Shown here: positions 29,949 to 40,527 of the stretch, in pieces
Position numbering within the stretch: position 1 is the stretch's first letter
Layout of the letters: each line of letters begins with the position of its first letter
DNA from: Lolium rigidum
Lineage: Eukaryota; Streptophyta; Magnoliopsida; Poales; Poaceae
Reading direction: 5' to 3'
Assembly: GCF_022539505.1 (NCBI RefSeq)
Contig: NC_061514.1
Coordinates: 216,465,837 to 216,529,836 of the forward strand
DNA length: 64,000 nt
The notes under the pieces: model-generated
What the model saw: only the letters and a program-made list of their open reading frames with translations
What the model was told of the DNA's origin: nothing
Database searches by the model: none
Position numbers and translations under genes: made by a program

Positions 29949-31663
29949 AAGCTTGGGGATGCTGATACGTCTCCAACGTATCGATAATTTCTTGTGTTCC
30001 ATGCCACATTATTGATGTTATCTACATGTTTTATGCACACTTTATGTCATATTCGTGCATTTTCTGGAACTAACCTATTAACAAGATGCCGAAGTGCCGG
30101 TTCTCGTTTTCTCGCTGTTTTTGGTTTCAGAAATCCTAGTAAGGAAATATTCTCGGAATCGGACGAAATCAACGCCCAGGTTCCTATTTTACCCGGAAGC
30201 ATCCAGAACACACGAGAACCGCCGGAGAAGGGAGGCAGGGCCACCAAACCCTACCCCGGCGCGGCCAAGGGGCGCGCCCCCTAGGGTGTGGGCCCCCTTC
30301 GACCTTCTCGCGCCGCCTCTTCGCCTATAAGAAGCCCCTGGATCAGAAAACCCGATACCAATTGACGAAACCCACGAAAACCTTCCGGAGCCGCCGCCAT
30401 CGCGAAGCCAAGATCCGGGGGACAGGATCTCTGTTCGGCACCCGCCGGAGCGGGGAAGTGCCCCGGAAGGCTTCTCCATCGACACCGCTGCCATCTCCAC
30501 CGCCATCTTCATCACCGCTGCTGCTCCCATGAGGAGGGAGTAGTTCTCCATCGAGGCTCGGGGCTGTACCGGTAGCTATGTGGTTCATCTCTCTCCTATG
30601 TAGTTCAATACAATAATCTCATGAGCTGCCTTACATGATTGAGATTCATATGATGATGCTTGTAATCTAGATGTCATTATGCTAGTCAAGTGAGTTTTAC
30701 TTATGTGATCTCCGGAGACTCCTCGTCCCACGTGTGTAAAGGTGACAGTGTGTGCACCGTGTGGGTCTCTTAGGCTAGATTTCACAGAATACTTATTCAC
30801 TGTTGAATGGCATAGTGAGGTGCTTATTTATATCTCTTTATGATTGCGGCATGTTGTATCACAATTTATCTATGTGCTACTCTAGTGATTTGTTATTAAA
30901 GTAGTTTTATTCCTCCTGCATGTGTGCAAAGGTGACGAGTGCGTGCACCGTGTTAGTACTTGGTTTATGCTATGATCATGATCTCTTGTAGATTATGGAG
31001 TTAACTATTGCTATGATAATATTGATGTGATCTATTCCTCCTACATATGCATGAAGGTGACGAGTGTGCATGCTATGCTAGTACTTGGTTTAGTAGCGTT
31101 GATCTATCTTACACTAAAGGTTACTTAAACATGAGCATTATTGTGGAGCTTGTTAACTCCGGCATTGAGGGTTCGTGTAATCCTACGCAATGTGTTCATC
31201 ATCCAACAAAAGTGTAGAGTATGCATTTATCTATTCTGTTATGTGATCAATGTTGAGAGTGTCCACTAGTGAAAGTGTAATCCCTAGGCCTTGTTCCTAA
31301 ATACTGCTGAGTTACTACTGCTTGTTTACTGTTTTACTGCGTTACTACTGCTGCAATACCACCACCATCAACTACACGCCAAGCACTTTTCTGGCACCGT
31401 TGCTACTGCTCATACTTATTTATACCACCTGTATTTCACTATCTCTTCGCCGAACTAGTGCACCTATTAGGTGTGTTGGGGACACAAGAGACTTCTTGCT
31501 TTGTGGTTGCGGGGTTGCATGAGAGGGATATCTTTGACCTCTTCCTCCCTGAGTTCGATAAACCTTGGGTATCCACTTAAGGGAAACTTGCTGCTGTTCT
31601 ACAAACCTCTGCTCTTGGAGGCCCAACACTGTCTACAGGAAAGGAGGGGGAACGTAGACATCA

Positions 31664-34600
31664 CCAATCCCTAGGGTTCTCGTCAATCTTTCTCTTGATC
31701 AGCTTGATTAAGCTCTGATTGGACGCTTCAGCTTGCCCATTAGCCTGAGCATAGTACGGAGATGATCGGATCAGTTTAATCCCCATGTCATCGCAGAATT
31801 TCCTGAATTCTTTAGAAACAAAGACCGAACCTCCATCGGTCGTGATAGTTTGGGGAATCCCGAACCTATGAATCACGTGTTCTTTCACAAACTGGATCAC
31901 ATCTTCTGATTTCACCCTCTTCATAGGGACGGCTTCCACCCACTTGGTGAAATAGTCTGTGATGGCCAAAATCCATTCATGTTTTTTACTCGACGCCGGA
32001 TGGATTTTGCTGATCATATCCATGCCCCACCCTCGGAACGGCCAAGGCTTGATGATAGGGTTCATCGCTGATGCTTGGTACCATCTGAATCTTCCCAAAC
32101 ATCCGGCATGCTTGGCACCCCTTATAGTAATTGAAGCAGTCTTCAAGCATGGTGGGCCAATAAAACCCCGAGCGCCCGACTAGCCACTTCATCTTGTGAG
32201 CCGACCGATGAGTTCCACAGGCGCCTTCGTGCACCTCATGTAAGAGCCGATTAGACTCAGTTGGTCCCAGGCACTTGAGTAGTAACCCTTCCAACGTCCT
32301 GTAGAACATATCGTCTCCTATGAGGACATACTTCATGGCTTTGTATCTTATCCGTTTAGGTGCCCCCGAGCCGAATTTTTAAGTAATTGAAGATTTCGGC
32401 TCTCCAATCATCCTCGTTCCGGGAATTGCACCTGGACTTCCGACCCTTCAGGTATATCTATGTAGCCTGACGCCATTTGTGCGAGATTGTTGGCCTCGGT
32501 GTTTTGGGCTCTTGGGACCCAATTAAAGTTGATGTACCGAAACTGTGTCATCAACTCACGGCATTCCATCCAATATGGGAAGAGCGATTCACTCTCGCAC
32601 TTGTATTCATCCGTGAGCTGGTTAATCACCAACTTGGAGTCTCCAAAAGCTCTACCGCCTCTCGCTCCGGCTTCCAATAGCAACTCCATCCCCTTATGTA
32701 CTGCCTCATATTCTGCCACGTTGTTGGTGCAAGGGGTAGATAATCTGATGGAGAAAGAGTACTCTGCCCCCCGAGGCGACACGAGCAGAATGCCGATGCC
32801 ACAACCATCGTCGCAAGCCGATCCATCGAAGAACATAGCCCATGCACGTATGGATAGTGCCGCTATATTGGTACTGATTCGCTCAGCTATGAGATCGGCC
32901 AACGCTTGCCCTTTGACTGCTTTCGCAGGCTGGTACCGGAGATCGAACTCCGACAACGTAAACATCCACTTTCCCTGTCGGCCCTTCAACACAGGGGCCG
33001 ACAGCATGTGCTTGACAACGTCCGACTTGCATATGACGAAGATCTCTGCCGTCAAAAGGATGTGATGCAGCTTGGTGCGGGTAAAGAACAGACGAGAGGC
33101 ACGGTTCTCGACCTCGGGATACCTTGTTTCCGCGTCCAACATCCTTCTGCTGAGGTAAAAACGACCTTTTCAACGCCCTCGTAGAGTTGTACTACCACCG
33201 AGGCGATGGACGTATCAGCCACTGACAAGTAGATGTAGAACGGCCTGTCTTGCTGGGGCGGAACTAGCACAGGCGGCGTCGTCAGATACCGTTTAATTTC
33301 ATCAAACGCCTGCTGCTGTTCTGCCCCCCAGTGAAACTCGTCATCAGATTTAGTCTTCACCAACGCCATGAACGGCTCGATCCGTCCTGACAGGTTAGAG
33401 ATGAATCGGCGGACGAAGTTGATCTTGCCGATAAGACGTTGGAGTTCCTTCTTCGTGGTGGGCGGCTGCATGGTACGCACTGCCTCCTGACTTTTCAGGC
33501 CGATCTCAATTCCTCGTTCATGAACCAAAAATCCTAGGAACTGACCGGCCGTCACACCAAAGGCACACTTCTTTGGGTTCATTCTCAGCCCGAACTTCCG
33601 AGTTCGGTCTAGGACGCGTCGCAAATCTCCCAAGTGTCCCTCCATGGAGACAGACTTGACTACCACATCATCGATGTAGATTTCCACCAACTTGTCGATC
33701 AGATCGTGAAATATATAATTCATGGCTCTTTGATATGTTGCACCAGCGTTCTTCAACCCGAAGGTCATGACCACATATTCAAACAAGCCTACTGCCCCTG
33801 GTACTCTGAATGCGGTCTTGTGTATATCTTCTGGAGCCATGAAGATCTGGTTATAGCCGGCGTTGCCATCCATGAAGCTTAAAACCTTGTGGCCAGCAGC
33901 TGCATTGATCAATGTTTCCGCCACAGGCATTGGATACTCATCTTTTGGAGTGGCCCTGTTAAGATCTCGGAAATCGATAGCCACACGCCACCGGCCGTCC
34001 TTCTTTTCTACGGGAACGATCATCGGAGATCCATTCCGCATACCCGCATGGCCTGATGAACCCGGCGGCCAACATCTTTTCGATCTCTTTCTTGACCTCC
34101 TCCAGGATTTCGGCCTTCATCTGACGTGCTCGTTGTTGGAACGGCCGAAATCCTTTCTTAAGGGGGAGCCGATGTTCAATGATGCTCCTGTCCAACCCAG
34201 GCATCTCTGTGTAGTCCCATGCAAAGCAGTCTGGGTATTCCTTCAATAGAGCAATCATCTGACTCCTGAGCTGTGGATCTAACTTCCTGCTGATGAAAGT
34301 TGGCCGAGGCTTATCCCCAGGGCCGATGTCGACTTCCTCTAGCTCGTCAGCCGAGGTGAACCCATACCCCAGCTTTCCGTCACCTGTGAGGTCGATGCCA
34401 ACATCGGGAGAGCCGGTGGCGCGGATAATACGGTCCGATCGCTAGAATCGGCCTCCATCTTGATCATCACCAGGATCTTGTGGCAGTGTCGGGGCCGGTC
34501 GCGTGGATTGGCTCCCTCTTCATCCTTGCTATGAGAGCAGCTGCCCTCATCGATACCCTTACCAGGGCGGTACCCAATTTCTACCATGTTGATGCTGATG

Positions 34601-34770
34601 CCGTGGGAGCGGGTTCTGTGGAAAGAGCCGATGAGTTCGGCCTCGAGGGTTGCCTTGATCTCGTCATGTTTCTTCTTGAGCTCATCAGGAAGATCTTCGT
34701 ACTTGACCGGAGTGCTTTCCGCCATCTCGGATGTAGATGGCGATGTTGTGGATGTCGAAGGTTGTCCCAC
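31664..34770 (-). pseudogene. Gag remnant and pol of element G (RT, RNase H, archaeal-type RNase H, integrase)
   Basis: Read on the minus strand from 34770. A gag start (YEDLPDELKKKHDEIKATLE) is fused by a deletion to sequence just before RT (GYRPGKGIDEGSCSH), so most of gag and protease are missing. RT lies at about 34040-33350 with YIDD at 33678-33667. The first RNase H follows (about 33300-32900). A second, archaeal-type RNase H (MFFDGSACDDG ... NNVAEYEA ... GDSKLVINQL) lies at about 32830-32440. The integrase zinc finger (H...H, CQAC) is near 32200, and the catalytic core has the first D in GMDMI, the second in TTDGGS and E in QAEAS. Frameshifts occur near 34260-34040, 33150, 32400 and 32140. 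The second RNase H places it in the Tat lineage. Confidence 0.85.
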
Positions 34771-34781
34771 CGGGCGTGCCA
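34764..34781 (-). other. Primer-binding site of element G
   Basis: Minus-strand TGGCACGCCCGGTGGGAC, five bases from the LTR end (GACGTCAACA). It begins TGG as expected for pairing with a tRNA CCA end; I could not name the tRNA with confidence. Confidence 0.7.
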
Positions 34782-35588
34782 GAATGTGTTGACGTCAGAA
34801 ACCCCCTGGCGGGCAGAGACGGGCAACACAGTAGAGCCGGGAACAACTAGGGCTGCGGCTGGCCCCAGTCCCTCAGAGCGACGGCCCGCAAAGCCTCCTG
34901 GTCGCACGTCCGATGCTATCGCAAGGGCGTGCCACCTGACCTATACCTGGTCAGGAAGGTGTTGATGATGCCTCGCTTAGTTTCCTGCATGGCATACACG
35001 TAAACATTAAATACGAGCCTCGATCGGCTCTCAGGTTATCTCGTGAATCGGCTCAAAGAGCCGATCCACCCATGATTCGAACGGGGTGTCCGAATATATG
35101 GTGGTCCTGCTTGATCAAGATAAAGCTAATGAGATCTACGACGATTTAGGGTTTTCACCGCATAATCGGATCATCCTACTCACGATTGGGCCTCGCGCTC
35201 GCGCACGGTGACCGTAAGCCGATCCTAGACAGGGCCTAAAAACCAACACGAGGTTGATCCCCGGAACATCCTTTCTAGGGCTAGCAAACGTCACCCTACA
35301 CGCCGCTGGATCCTCCAACCCTTTGTAAGGCCTAACTATTGCGGATGTTAAACTAATCCTTGATGAACAAGGAGCAACCGTAACGGATCAGATCTACTAA
35401 ACTATGATCAAGCGGGGTGCCGCCCCTACACCTAAGGTGTAAGGGCGGCTAGATGTGCAAGGGTCGCATAACGAAAGCATGTAATTCGAAGAACAATGCT
35501 AACCCTAACACATCTAAGATAACTACGTTGCTCGCCATCAAAAAGGCTTCGAGCACGAGCAACGCATGAACAACGTGGGCAGGCTTGT

Positions 35589-35621
35589 GCTGCCTAGATC
35601 GCAAGATGCGATCTAGGCAGC
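35589..35621. other. Perfect 15-bp inverted repeat in the G leader
   Basis: Arms GCTGCCTAGATCGCA and TGCGATCTAGGCAGC with loop AGA. In element sense it lies about 75-105 bases after the expected transcription start. In the other LTR (near 22890-22910) one arm is almost entirely missing. Confidence 0.85.
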
Positions 35622-36233
35622 ATGGTGCTTACCGGAGAAACCCTCGAGACGAAGGAGTTGGCGATGCGCCGAGATTTGTTTGTGTTGAACGTTGGTTGTT
35701 GTTTCCATAAACCCTAGATACATATTTATAGTCCAAGGGACTTTCTAATTTAGGCGTGCACCTAACCGTGCACGGGTAAAACTCTAACTAACCGACAGGT
35801 ATCCTAATATGTTACAGATACACGGGCCAACTAGCCCACACTTTGCATATAAAGGCCGATTCACATATTTCTCCCATGCATATCCTTTAAATCCATCTTG
35901 ATCGCGGCCCACCTCTGACTCGGTCAAATTCTGGTGATAACACATGCCCCCCTGGTTTTGGAAATGACATTTCCAAAATCATTACGCTTTTCTTTCGTCG
36001 GGTCATGTCGTGGCAGAGCAGAACCGTTGCAGCACTTCTCATCATGATGCCCTGTCTCCTCAACTATCCCGCATGATTTGACCGCTGTCTTTGGGCACCG
36101 CCTTCTCGGAAACTGCTATGGCATCGAATTCCTACTATAGCCCTTTTATTTAAACGCCTTGAGCAGTTTGCCACTCCATTACTTTGCCCCGTTCTGACCA
36201 TCGGCACCCCAAAACCCCCAATCTCCTATAGCC

Positions 36234-36699
36234 ATGCCTTCCTCTTCTTCCTCCTCCACCTCATCGGTCTTCTCTGACTCTTCCTCCTCTCGCGAGCCGA
36301 TGCCGGAGTGGGGCTCGTTGGCGGCACACGACATCCTTGCCCCGACGACGTGGGACAAGGAGGAACATGATTCCTCCATCCGGTCGGAGGATGACAAATC
36401 CCGACCGATGGAGAGGGCGACCTTCAATTCCTCGTCAAAGGGGAAGAGGAGGCGGAGAGCGAGGACAACCGCTTCTCCGGGACGATTTCACCTCCTCCGA
36501 GGAAGAAGCGGAGGAGGACGACGATGACTCCCTTGAAGGTTACCCACCAGCAAAGCGCCTCCGCACCTGGTGGGACGACGATAGCGATGACGATGATGAG
36601 GAAGATGAGGCTCCCGTAGAAGGCTACGGAAGCTCCGATGAAGAGCCTATCAGCAGCTGCGCCGGAGGCAGCGACGACGAGAGCAGCAATGGCCTCTAG
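36234..36699 (+). pseudogene. Second copy of the antisense acidic LTR ORF, frameshifted
   Basis: Opens at ATG 36234 like its partner at 23533 and is identical over most of its length. Two one-base losses, both at sites that read CCTG in the partner (36401 and 36477), shift the frame. The acidic C-terminal half is open in another frame and ends at TAG 36697-36699 with GGSDDESSNGL, which looks like the original ending. If these indels are consensus errors, this copy too may be intact. Confidence 0.5.
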
Positions 36700-39258
36700 A
36701 TTAGGGATCAGTAGTAGTAGTTGGCTTTTGCCCTCTTCTCCCCTGAGCAATCGGCTCTTTGCTTGTAAGAAATCCCTCTATTAATGAAGAAAATATTCCT
36801 CAATTAATTTCGCCTCTTTGTTGACTTTGCCGATCGTCGAATGGAGTCGCCGTACGAAGAGCCGATAGCAAGACATCGGCTCGCATCGCGATCTCGGGCC
36901 AAGCCGGCCCTTTAATTCAAAAATAGTTTAAATCAATTCAATTCAAATTCAATACTGGCCCTGACTTTGAAATTCAATAGAATCTGTTTGGCTTGGCCAA
37001 ATTTAGCAAACTTGATGTTGTTGGAAAGCTATGGAAAAGTTCTACAACATGACACCGGTCTCACCGTGAGATCTGTGGTAGAAATAATGTGACAAAAAGA
37101 ACAAGCCAGGGACTTTTGCAAATTCAATTAAATCTTAAAAATCAACCAAAATAGATATTCAGTTAATTCAAACTCCAATAGCCCACATTTTACATACACC
37201 AATTGTTTCTGCAAGAAAATGGTGTGGTCACTTTGCATGATCATGCCCTAGTTTAATTAATGGACAATATGGCTAGTTTCTTTAAGTGATATTGTCCAAA
37301 ACTAATATGCAAATCATATGAAGTATTTTACTTCATTTAAATCTTGTCCCAAGTGAATTCATGTGATGTTTGAACCCTTGGTCAAACACTCTTTTATGAA
37401 ATACTTGGAGATTTAAATCATTTGTAGAATTATTAAATAGTATGAGGTGGTCTACCTCATTTAAATCATTTTCTCAAATGATGATGATGATGAATGGTTG
37501 AATTAGGTCAACATGCATTCATGTATGATTATGTGAGAAATTAAATCTTAAGAAGAGTCAATGAGAGGAAATTATTTTCCTCAAAAACTAAATGGAAACC
37601 TTTATATACCTATATAATGAGAGGAAATTAGTTTTCTTCAATAAAGAAAACCAATGCACCTAATTTTATTATGTGTGTGCATAGCATAGTTGTGTGGAGT
37701 GATGATGTGCTTAGTATAGTTCTTGAGCTTGTTGAGTGATTATACCTCGTATTCAAATTTAGACGCTAGCACCGGAGAATACCAGGAAGAAGGAGGTTGC
37801 TATCAAGAGGAGGAAGAGGAGAACTTTGAGAACTACCAAGGCAAGCTAATACTCTTGCAAAGTGCAAAGCTCCTTTGGGGCAAGGCACCATGATTCTTAC
37901 CTTTCTTACCATAAGCCTATCCCAAGTTTTTACCCTACAAGTTTTTACTTGTTTATTCAAGAGTTACTTTGAATAGTTGATTTTGGTTTAAGTGAAGGAG
38001 ATTACTAGAGTAGCAAAGTTAGTCTCAAGCTAGCCAAGCAAGATAGCACCCCTCATGATTAGTGCTAGTGCTAAATACTAAAACTTGATTACTCTAGATG
38101 GGAACATGTGACTTGATTTTTGAATTTGAAACCTTGGAATGATGAATCATTCCATTGAATGATTTTTGAAGATGTTTTTGGACCAAGAGAAGATGGTGAT
38201 TTTTGATATAAAACTGATATTGGTTTGAATGCGATACCTTTCCAATTTTGAGTACCGCCACAATACCTGATTATGGGTAGGGCTTAACTGGAAGTTTATG
38301 CATCTTTGTATGGGTTCCCTCTGAACACACATCATAGGGGTTATGACGAGGCTGCCTCCGTTGTTGATGAATGATGTGAATTGAGGTGAATTGTACGGCC
38401 AAGCCCTGTGCAGTTCCCGGGTTGACGAGCTTGGTTTTCACTCGGGAGGCCAAGCTCATGGGGAGAGGTGCTCATACTAGGGTTTGTAAGTGAAAGGTTA
38501 TGGTTGATGATCCGCGTACTGTGTTACGATGATTCGGGGTTATCCCGACGGATGAAATCAAATGTTGTGGCACAAGTGTACAACCTCTGCAGAGTGTAAA
38601 TCTATTCGAATAGCCGTGTCCCCGGTTACGGACGGTTGGAAAGGCCATACAGTTTCCTGTGTCAGATTTTAGAAAATGTTGGTGAAATGAATAGGTGACT
38701 TGGTTACTTGTTTGGATTACATCAAATGTTGTGGGAATGACACTAATGTTCCCACATGAGTTAGTTAGCATTGGAATAAGTCTTTGTTAAATACTTGTGA
38801 ACTAAAACTGGCTTTATGCATATTAAACTAGAGCTTAGCACCCCCTCACTAGAATTAGTAGCACTTACATTAGTACTAGTTTTGCGAGTACTTAAAGTAC
38901 TCACGGCTTTGTCCCTGGCTATTCAAATGGCCAGAGTATGAAGATGAACAGAATTATCAAGGAGATGACCAGCAGGACGCCTACGACAACTAGGAGTCTT
39001 CCGACGTCAAGCGTTGGCCTGTGGACTAGAGAGTCCCTTTATCTTTACGCTTCTGCTATGAACTTGTGTTTGTTCGTTGATCAGTAGATCAACGATTTGT
39101 GTAATATGGATCAGGTGATCCAAGTTGTAAGACAATATGGTTTGTAATAAATGATGACTGTGATACTTAACTATTATGCCTCGCAACAACAATATTCCTG
39201 GGATTGCGATGAATGACATAATAGGCATCTGGACTTTAAAATCCGGGTGTTGACAAGT

Positions 39259-39271
39259 TGGTATCCGATCC
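39259..39271 (+). other. Primer-binding site of element T
   Basis: TGGTATCCGATCC, three bases after the 5' LTR end at 39255. It matches the usual initiator tRNA-Met site TGGTATCAGAGCC with two mismatches. Confidence 0.75.
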
Positions 39272-39486
39272 ATTGTTTGACCTTAGAAGACCCTAGTTAG
39301 AATGGACGTTCATAAAAAAACATAACTTTGAAATCAAAATGAAGAGAATATTTATGAAAATTTATTCACACTCTTGCCTTTGAGACTTTTTCGAAATTTG
39401 ATGAATCATGCTCTTCCTTATTTAAATCTACTTAAAATTTTCTACACTTGTTCACTCTCTAACTTGTGCATCCAGTTCGCTTTCAG

Positions 39487-40299
39487 ATGGAGCCAAATGA
39501 ACCCATCAACGCCAAGTTTTACCAGCTCGGGAACGGCGGAAGTCTGATTTTCGAGCACGACCTCAACACTGTCTCGAACTTTCTTGGACGCCTCCACCCC
39601 GAGTTCCACGGGATTCAGGTGAACGATCAGCCCGGCGGCGAGTTGCAGTGGATCATCACTGCAAACCTGAGAGGCACGATGGAGTCTCCCACCTCGGAGA
39701 GGATCCTTTTCTCCTTCCGTGAGAGCAACTGGCTCGACGGACTCGCACGCGCCCTTCAGGAGGCACTTGCGCGCCTCTGTGGACAGAACGTGGTGCGCCT
39801 ACTTGCGTCCCGCTTCGCTCAGCTTGTGAGGCGTGATGCCGCAGGAGTGCCCATGGAGCTGCAGTCTCACCATGAGTTAAGGCACCACGCTGAGCATCTG
39901 GATTTCATGCTGTACCACACTCAGCAGGATCTGGACAACGCCCGTGCGTACGCCAACCAGACTCACCTTGCTTTGGCAAATCATGCCGAGGCAATCAAGA
40001 TGCTTGCCAATGACCGCAAGAAGCTCCGTCTGCAGCGTGCCAAGAAGGATGCTACTATTGTGCGCCTTCGCACCCAGATCGCATCTTTGGAGGCCACTGT
40101 CAAGGCCCAGGAGGACCAGCTGAAGGAGATGGAGGAGGATGATGATGGTATCGACCTTCAGGGAGGAGGAGCCTTCCTGAGTGACGACGACGACTTTGAG
40201 GAGGACGAGTTCACCGAGGAGGAGGACTACGCGTTCCTGGAGGCAGGACCTGACGACGTCGTCCCGATCGACGTTGAGGACGAGGGTAGTTGCACTTGA
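39487..40299 (+). CDS. ORF1 of element T, upstream of gag (270 aa, coiled coil plus acidic tail)
   Basis: Start chosen at ATG 39487 (context CAGATGG); the frame is also open a few codons upstream. The first 110 residues look globular (FYQLGNGGSLIFEHDL ... WIITANLRGTM, WLDGLARALQEALARLCG). Residues about 130-218 are heptad-like and charged (LQRAKKDATIVRLRTQIASL), a likely coiled coil. The last 50 residues are strongly acidic (DDDDFEEDEFTEEEDY). It lies between the PBS and gag, in its own frame, and is fully open although the gag-pol next to it carries five breaks. I know of similar unnamed proteins in Pooideae gypsy elements but no assigned function. It is a retrotransposon accessory protein rather than a host gene. 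Confidence 0.65.
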   Translation: MEPNEPINAKFYQLGNGGSLIFEHDLNTVSNFLGRLHPEFHGIQVNDQPGGELQWIITANLRGTMESPTSERILFSFRESNWLDGLARALQEALARLCGQNVVRLLASRFAQLVRRDAAGVPMELQSHHELRHHAEHLDFMLYHTQQDLDNARAYANQTHLALANHAEAIKMLANDRKKLRLQRAKKDATIVRLRTQIASLEATVKAQEDQLKEMEEDDDGIDLQGGGAFLSDDDDFEEDEFTEEEDYAFLEAGPDDVVPIDVEDEGSCT

Positions 40300-40527
40300 G
40301 CACTTATGTAGGTGTGAGTTGTATCCCGTCCGTTGTATCGTAGCATGAGATATGGTTCTTCAAACCATGGGAAGTGTTGGTATGTTAGATTGTAATGTGT
40401 TATGTTGAATGAATGAATGAAGGAATGTTGTGTTGTCATCAAAAGCACTCAAGTTCTAAAGTTTTGAACTTACTCAAAATAAACCATAGAATTTTCCCTC
40501 TTATCTTATACTCTTCTGTATATCCAG

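Larger units (their letters stand above)
25032..31663 (+). mobile_element. Element E: complete non-autonomous LTR retrotransposon, site duplication CCAAT
   Basis: Two LTRs of identical length, 25032-26732 and 29963-31663 (1701 bp each), start TGATACGTCTCCAACG and end GTAGACATCA. Perfect duplications CCAAT lie at 25027-25031 and 31664-31668. The PBS, ACGGCGCCGTTGTCGGGGA (26743-26761), is close to the complement of tRNA-Asp used by Athila-type elements; it lies 10 bases from the LTR. The polypurine tract AAGCTTGGGGATGC is at 29949-29962. The interior is only 3.2 kb with one ORF (26897-27634) and no RT or integrase. By eye the LTRs differ at about 13 substitutions plus some indels, so insertion was recent. 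The LTR start resembles the abundant Triticeae Fatima-like group; that family name is from memory and uncertain. Confidence 0.95.
22093..36906 (-). mobile_element. Element G: Tat-lineage Ty3/gypsy retrotransposon (minus strand), inserted in the 5' LTR of T
   Basis: LTRs lie at 22093 to at least 24208 (3' LTR in element sense) and 34787-36906 (5' LTR). The inner edge is TGTTGACGTC on the plus strand, that is GACGTCAACA on the minus. The PBS TGGCACGCCCGGTGGGAC is on the minus strand at 34781-34764, five bases after the LTR end. TATA boxes (minus-strand TATAAATATG) are at 23019-23028 and 35721-35730. The order RT, RNase H, a second archaeal-type RNase H, integrase marks the Tat lineage. Gag is mostly deleted and the integrase is split by element E. 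The outer end of the 5' LTR was lost together with about 268 bp of the T LTR, at a GCCG microhomology (36903-36906). Confidence 0.88.
34787..36906 (-). mobile_element. 5' LTR of element G (outer end deleted)
   Basis: Matches 22093-24208 almost base for base. Differences include a 12-bp segment present only here that completes a perfect hairpin (35589-35621), and several CTG/CAG-linked indels. The outer end stops at GCCG (36903-36906), joined to T LTR sequence that corresponds to 46863 onward in the other T LTR. Confidence 0.88.
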
